Of a stretch of DNA of 35,075 nucleotides, positions 34,433 through 35,075 are shown piece after piece (the first letter of the stretch is position 1; every line of letters starts with the position of its first letter). The translations under genes were made by a program, and so were the position numbers. This stretch comes from Clostridiaceae bacterium (GTDB taxonomy: Bacteria > Bacillota > Clostridia > Oscillospirales > Acutalibacteraceae). A model generated the notes under the pieces. It saw only the letters and a list, made by a program, of their open reading frames with translations, was not told the origin of the DNA and made no database searches. Where the stretch lies: NCBI GenBank assembly GCA_016282855.1, contig JAEELT010000029.1, positions 1-35,075 of the forward strand, written 5' to 3'.

Positions 34433-34912
34433 TCAATCTCCGTCCGGATCCTGCATTGTCATTTCGATATTTGCGTCTTCGGGGTTCGAAATGTGCGGAG
34501 CACCGGATTTGCTGTCAATTGTAATTATAAACACTTTATCCGATTTAATCTCTTTAGTGTCATCAATACCGCAAAGGTCAGCGAATGTGTCGTCGTTTTC
34601 GCCGTTGTCATACACAAGTGCAGACGACGCGTCATCGGTGCCGTCGGGGTTTTTATTCATCTCAATCAGAAGGAGCCTGTCGGGCCCTGCCTTTATAATA
34701 ATTTTGCCCTCGCCGGTCAGGTGACCCATTGCGTATTCGCCGTTTGCGGCATGGAGAATATCCTCCGCGCAGTTGGAGAGAACGGCATCGCGTGAACGCT
34801 CCACATACCTCAGATATGCCGGCGCGAGCACAGCCACAAGGGCAACGAGGATCGCCATAACAATGATGAGCTCAACAAGGGAGAAGCCCTTGTTGCTTTT
34901 TTGATATCGCAT
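34433..34912 (-). CDS. Type IV pilin-like/pseudopilin protein
   Basis: The 159-residue protein has a class III prepilin leader ending in NKG, then FSLVELIIVMAILVALVAVLAPAYL. This is the N-methylated helix with Glu5 needed for assembly. Cleavage is expected between Gly and Phe. The short globular part is acidic, ends in DPDGD and has no cysteine pair typical of larger pilins. No pilin peptidase, ATPase or platform protein is in the window, so assembly would use genes elsewhere. I chose the ATG at 34912, about 10 bases after GGGG, over a GTG at 34921. It may be a single-gene transcript with the terminator at 34388. Confidence 0.82.
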   Translation of the reverse strand: MRYQKSNKGFSLVELIIVMAILVALVAVLAPAYLRYVERSRDAVLSNCAEDILHAANGEYAMGHLTGEGKIIIKAGPDRLLLIEMNKNPDGTDDASSALVYDNGENDDTFADLCGIDDTKEIKSDKVFIITIDSKSGAPHISNPEDANIEMTMQDPDGD

Positions 34913-34939
34913 TTTAATCACAACCCCAAAATAATATCG

Positions 34940-34962
34940 TAGGGGCGGATATCATCCGCCCG
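34940..34962. repeat. Second palindromic repeat (GGGCGGAT/ATCCGCCC)
   Basis: An 8-bp perfect stem, GGGCGGAT with ATCCGCCC, around a 3-base ATC loop is preceded by GTAG. This form resembles dispersed hairpins I associate with uncultured clostridial genomes, and its sequence is unrelated to the 64-base family. Only one copy is visible in the window. It lies in the upstream region of the pseudopilin gene. Confidence 0.55.
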
Positions 34963-34966
34963 ACTC

Positions 34967-34994
34967 TGTCACTCCGAATTCAGTCGAGGAATCC
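34967..34994. repeat. Palindromic repeat copy G1 (left half)
   Basis: It begins TGTCACTCCGAATT and runs to GAGGAATCC, a left arm without centre or right arm. It is followed after two bases by full copy G2. Confidence 0.8.
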
Positions 34995-34996
34995 TT

Positions 34997-35060
34997 TGTC
35001 ATTCCGAGCCTGCCGAGGAATCTCAGATCCTTCGACTCGCTTCGCTCGCTCAGGATGACA
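34997..35060. repeat. Palindromic repeat copy G2 (full)
   Basis: This is a 64-base copy beginning TGTCATTCCGAG and ending GCTCAGGATGACA. It has the centre GAATCTCAGATCC and the TTCGACTCGCTTCGCTCG right arm. It is the best preserved unit in the window and is close to copy A. Confidence 0.9.
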
Positions 35061-35075
35061 AGTTCGATTAGTTCA

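Noticed and set aside
34038-34724. Plus-strand frame through the repeat array and the pseudopilin gene
   Set aside because: Its first part is the translation of palindromic repeats and its second part is antisense to a clear prepilin.
33646-35060. Possible CRISPR array
   Set aside because: Repeats are 64 bases and imperfect. The spacers are only 1-5 bases and similar to each other, unlike CRISPR spacers. No cas genes are present.

Overview
The window looks like the chromosome of an uncultured clostridial Firmicute, probably Oscillospirales/Ruminococcaceae-like. The evidence is the hrcA-grpE-dnaK-dnaJ order under a CIRCE operator, a type A-like RNase P RNA, RecD2, ComF, a clostridial YolD/UmuC pair, a QueT transporter behind a preQ1-I riboswitch, and Gram-positive style -35/-10 promoters and ribosome binding sites. 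The genus assignment is inference.

Layout. Positions 1-140 hold a promoter and leader pointing out of the left edge, probably toward an rRNA operon. From 226 to 7118 everything is on the minus strand: ligA, rnpB, recD2, comF, mreB and a papain-like protein. Positions 7240-8399 are a small plus-strand operon (lipoprotein-like DUF3574-type protein, GNAT acetyltransferase) ending in a strong terminator. Positions 8402-12339 are a minus-strand operon of a geranylgeranyl-reductase-like flavoprotein, a secreted lipase-like protein and a NERD protein. Positions 12485-17241 are the HrcA-regulated chaperone operon. Positions 17398-20468 hold a UmuC-type polymerase, its YolD partner and a metallophosphoesterase. 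A back-to-back promoter region then drives queT (20486-21158).

Positions 21171-33751 are a plus-strand surface polysaccharide locus: an initiating polyprenyl-phosphate sugar transferase, a GT4, a tandem pair of GT2 enzymes, a decayed gene, a UDP-GlcNAc 2-epimerase, a GT32, a CDP-glycerol glycerophosphotransferase with its own glycerol-3-phosphate cytidylyltransferase, a stand-alone asparagine-synthase domain, a flippase (Wzx) and a polymerase/ligase (Wzy). Together they would build a lipid-linked oligosaccharide decorated with glycerol phosphate, flip it and polymerise it. From about 23.7 kb the DNA is visibly richer in A+T than the housekeeping part, as expected for an exchanged cassette.

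Positions 33646-35060 are the most unusual part. They hold an array of about 64-bp imperfect palindromes separated by 1-5 bases. One copy (33716-34088) is split exactly at its centre by a small GIY-YIG nuclease gene. The two flanking halves add up to one 64-base copy. This suggests a self-contained mobile palindromic element whose short copies are its non-autonomous derivatives. An orphan pseudopilin gene lies between members of the array.
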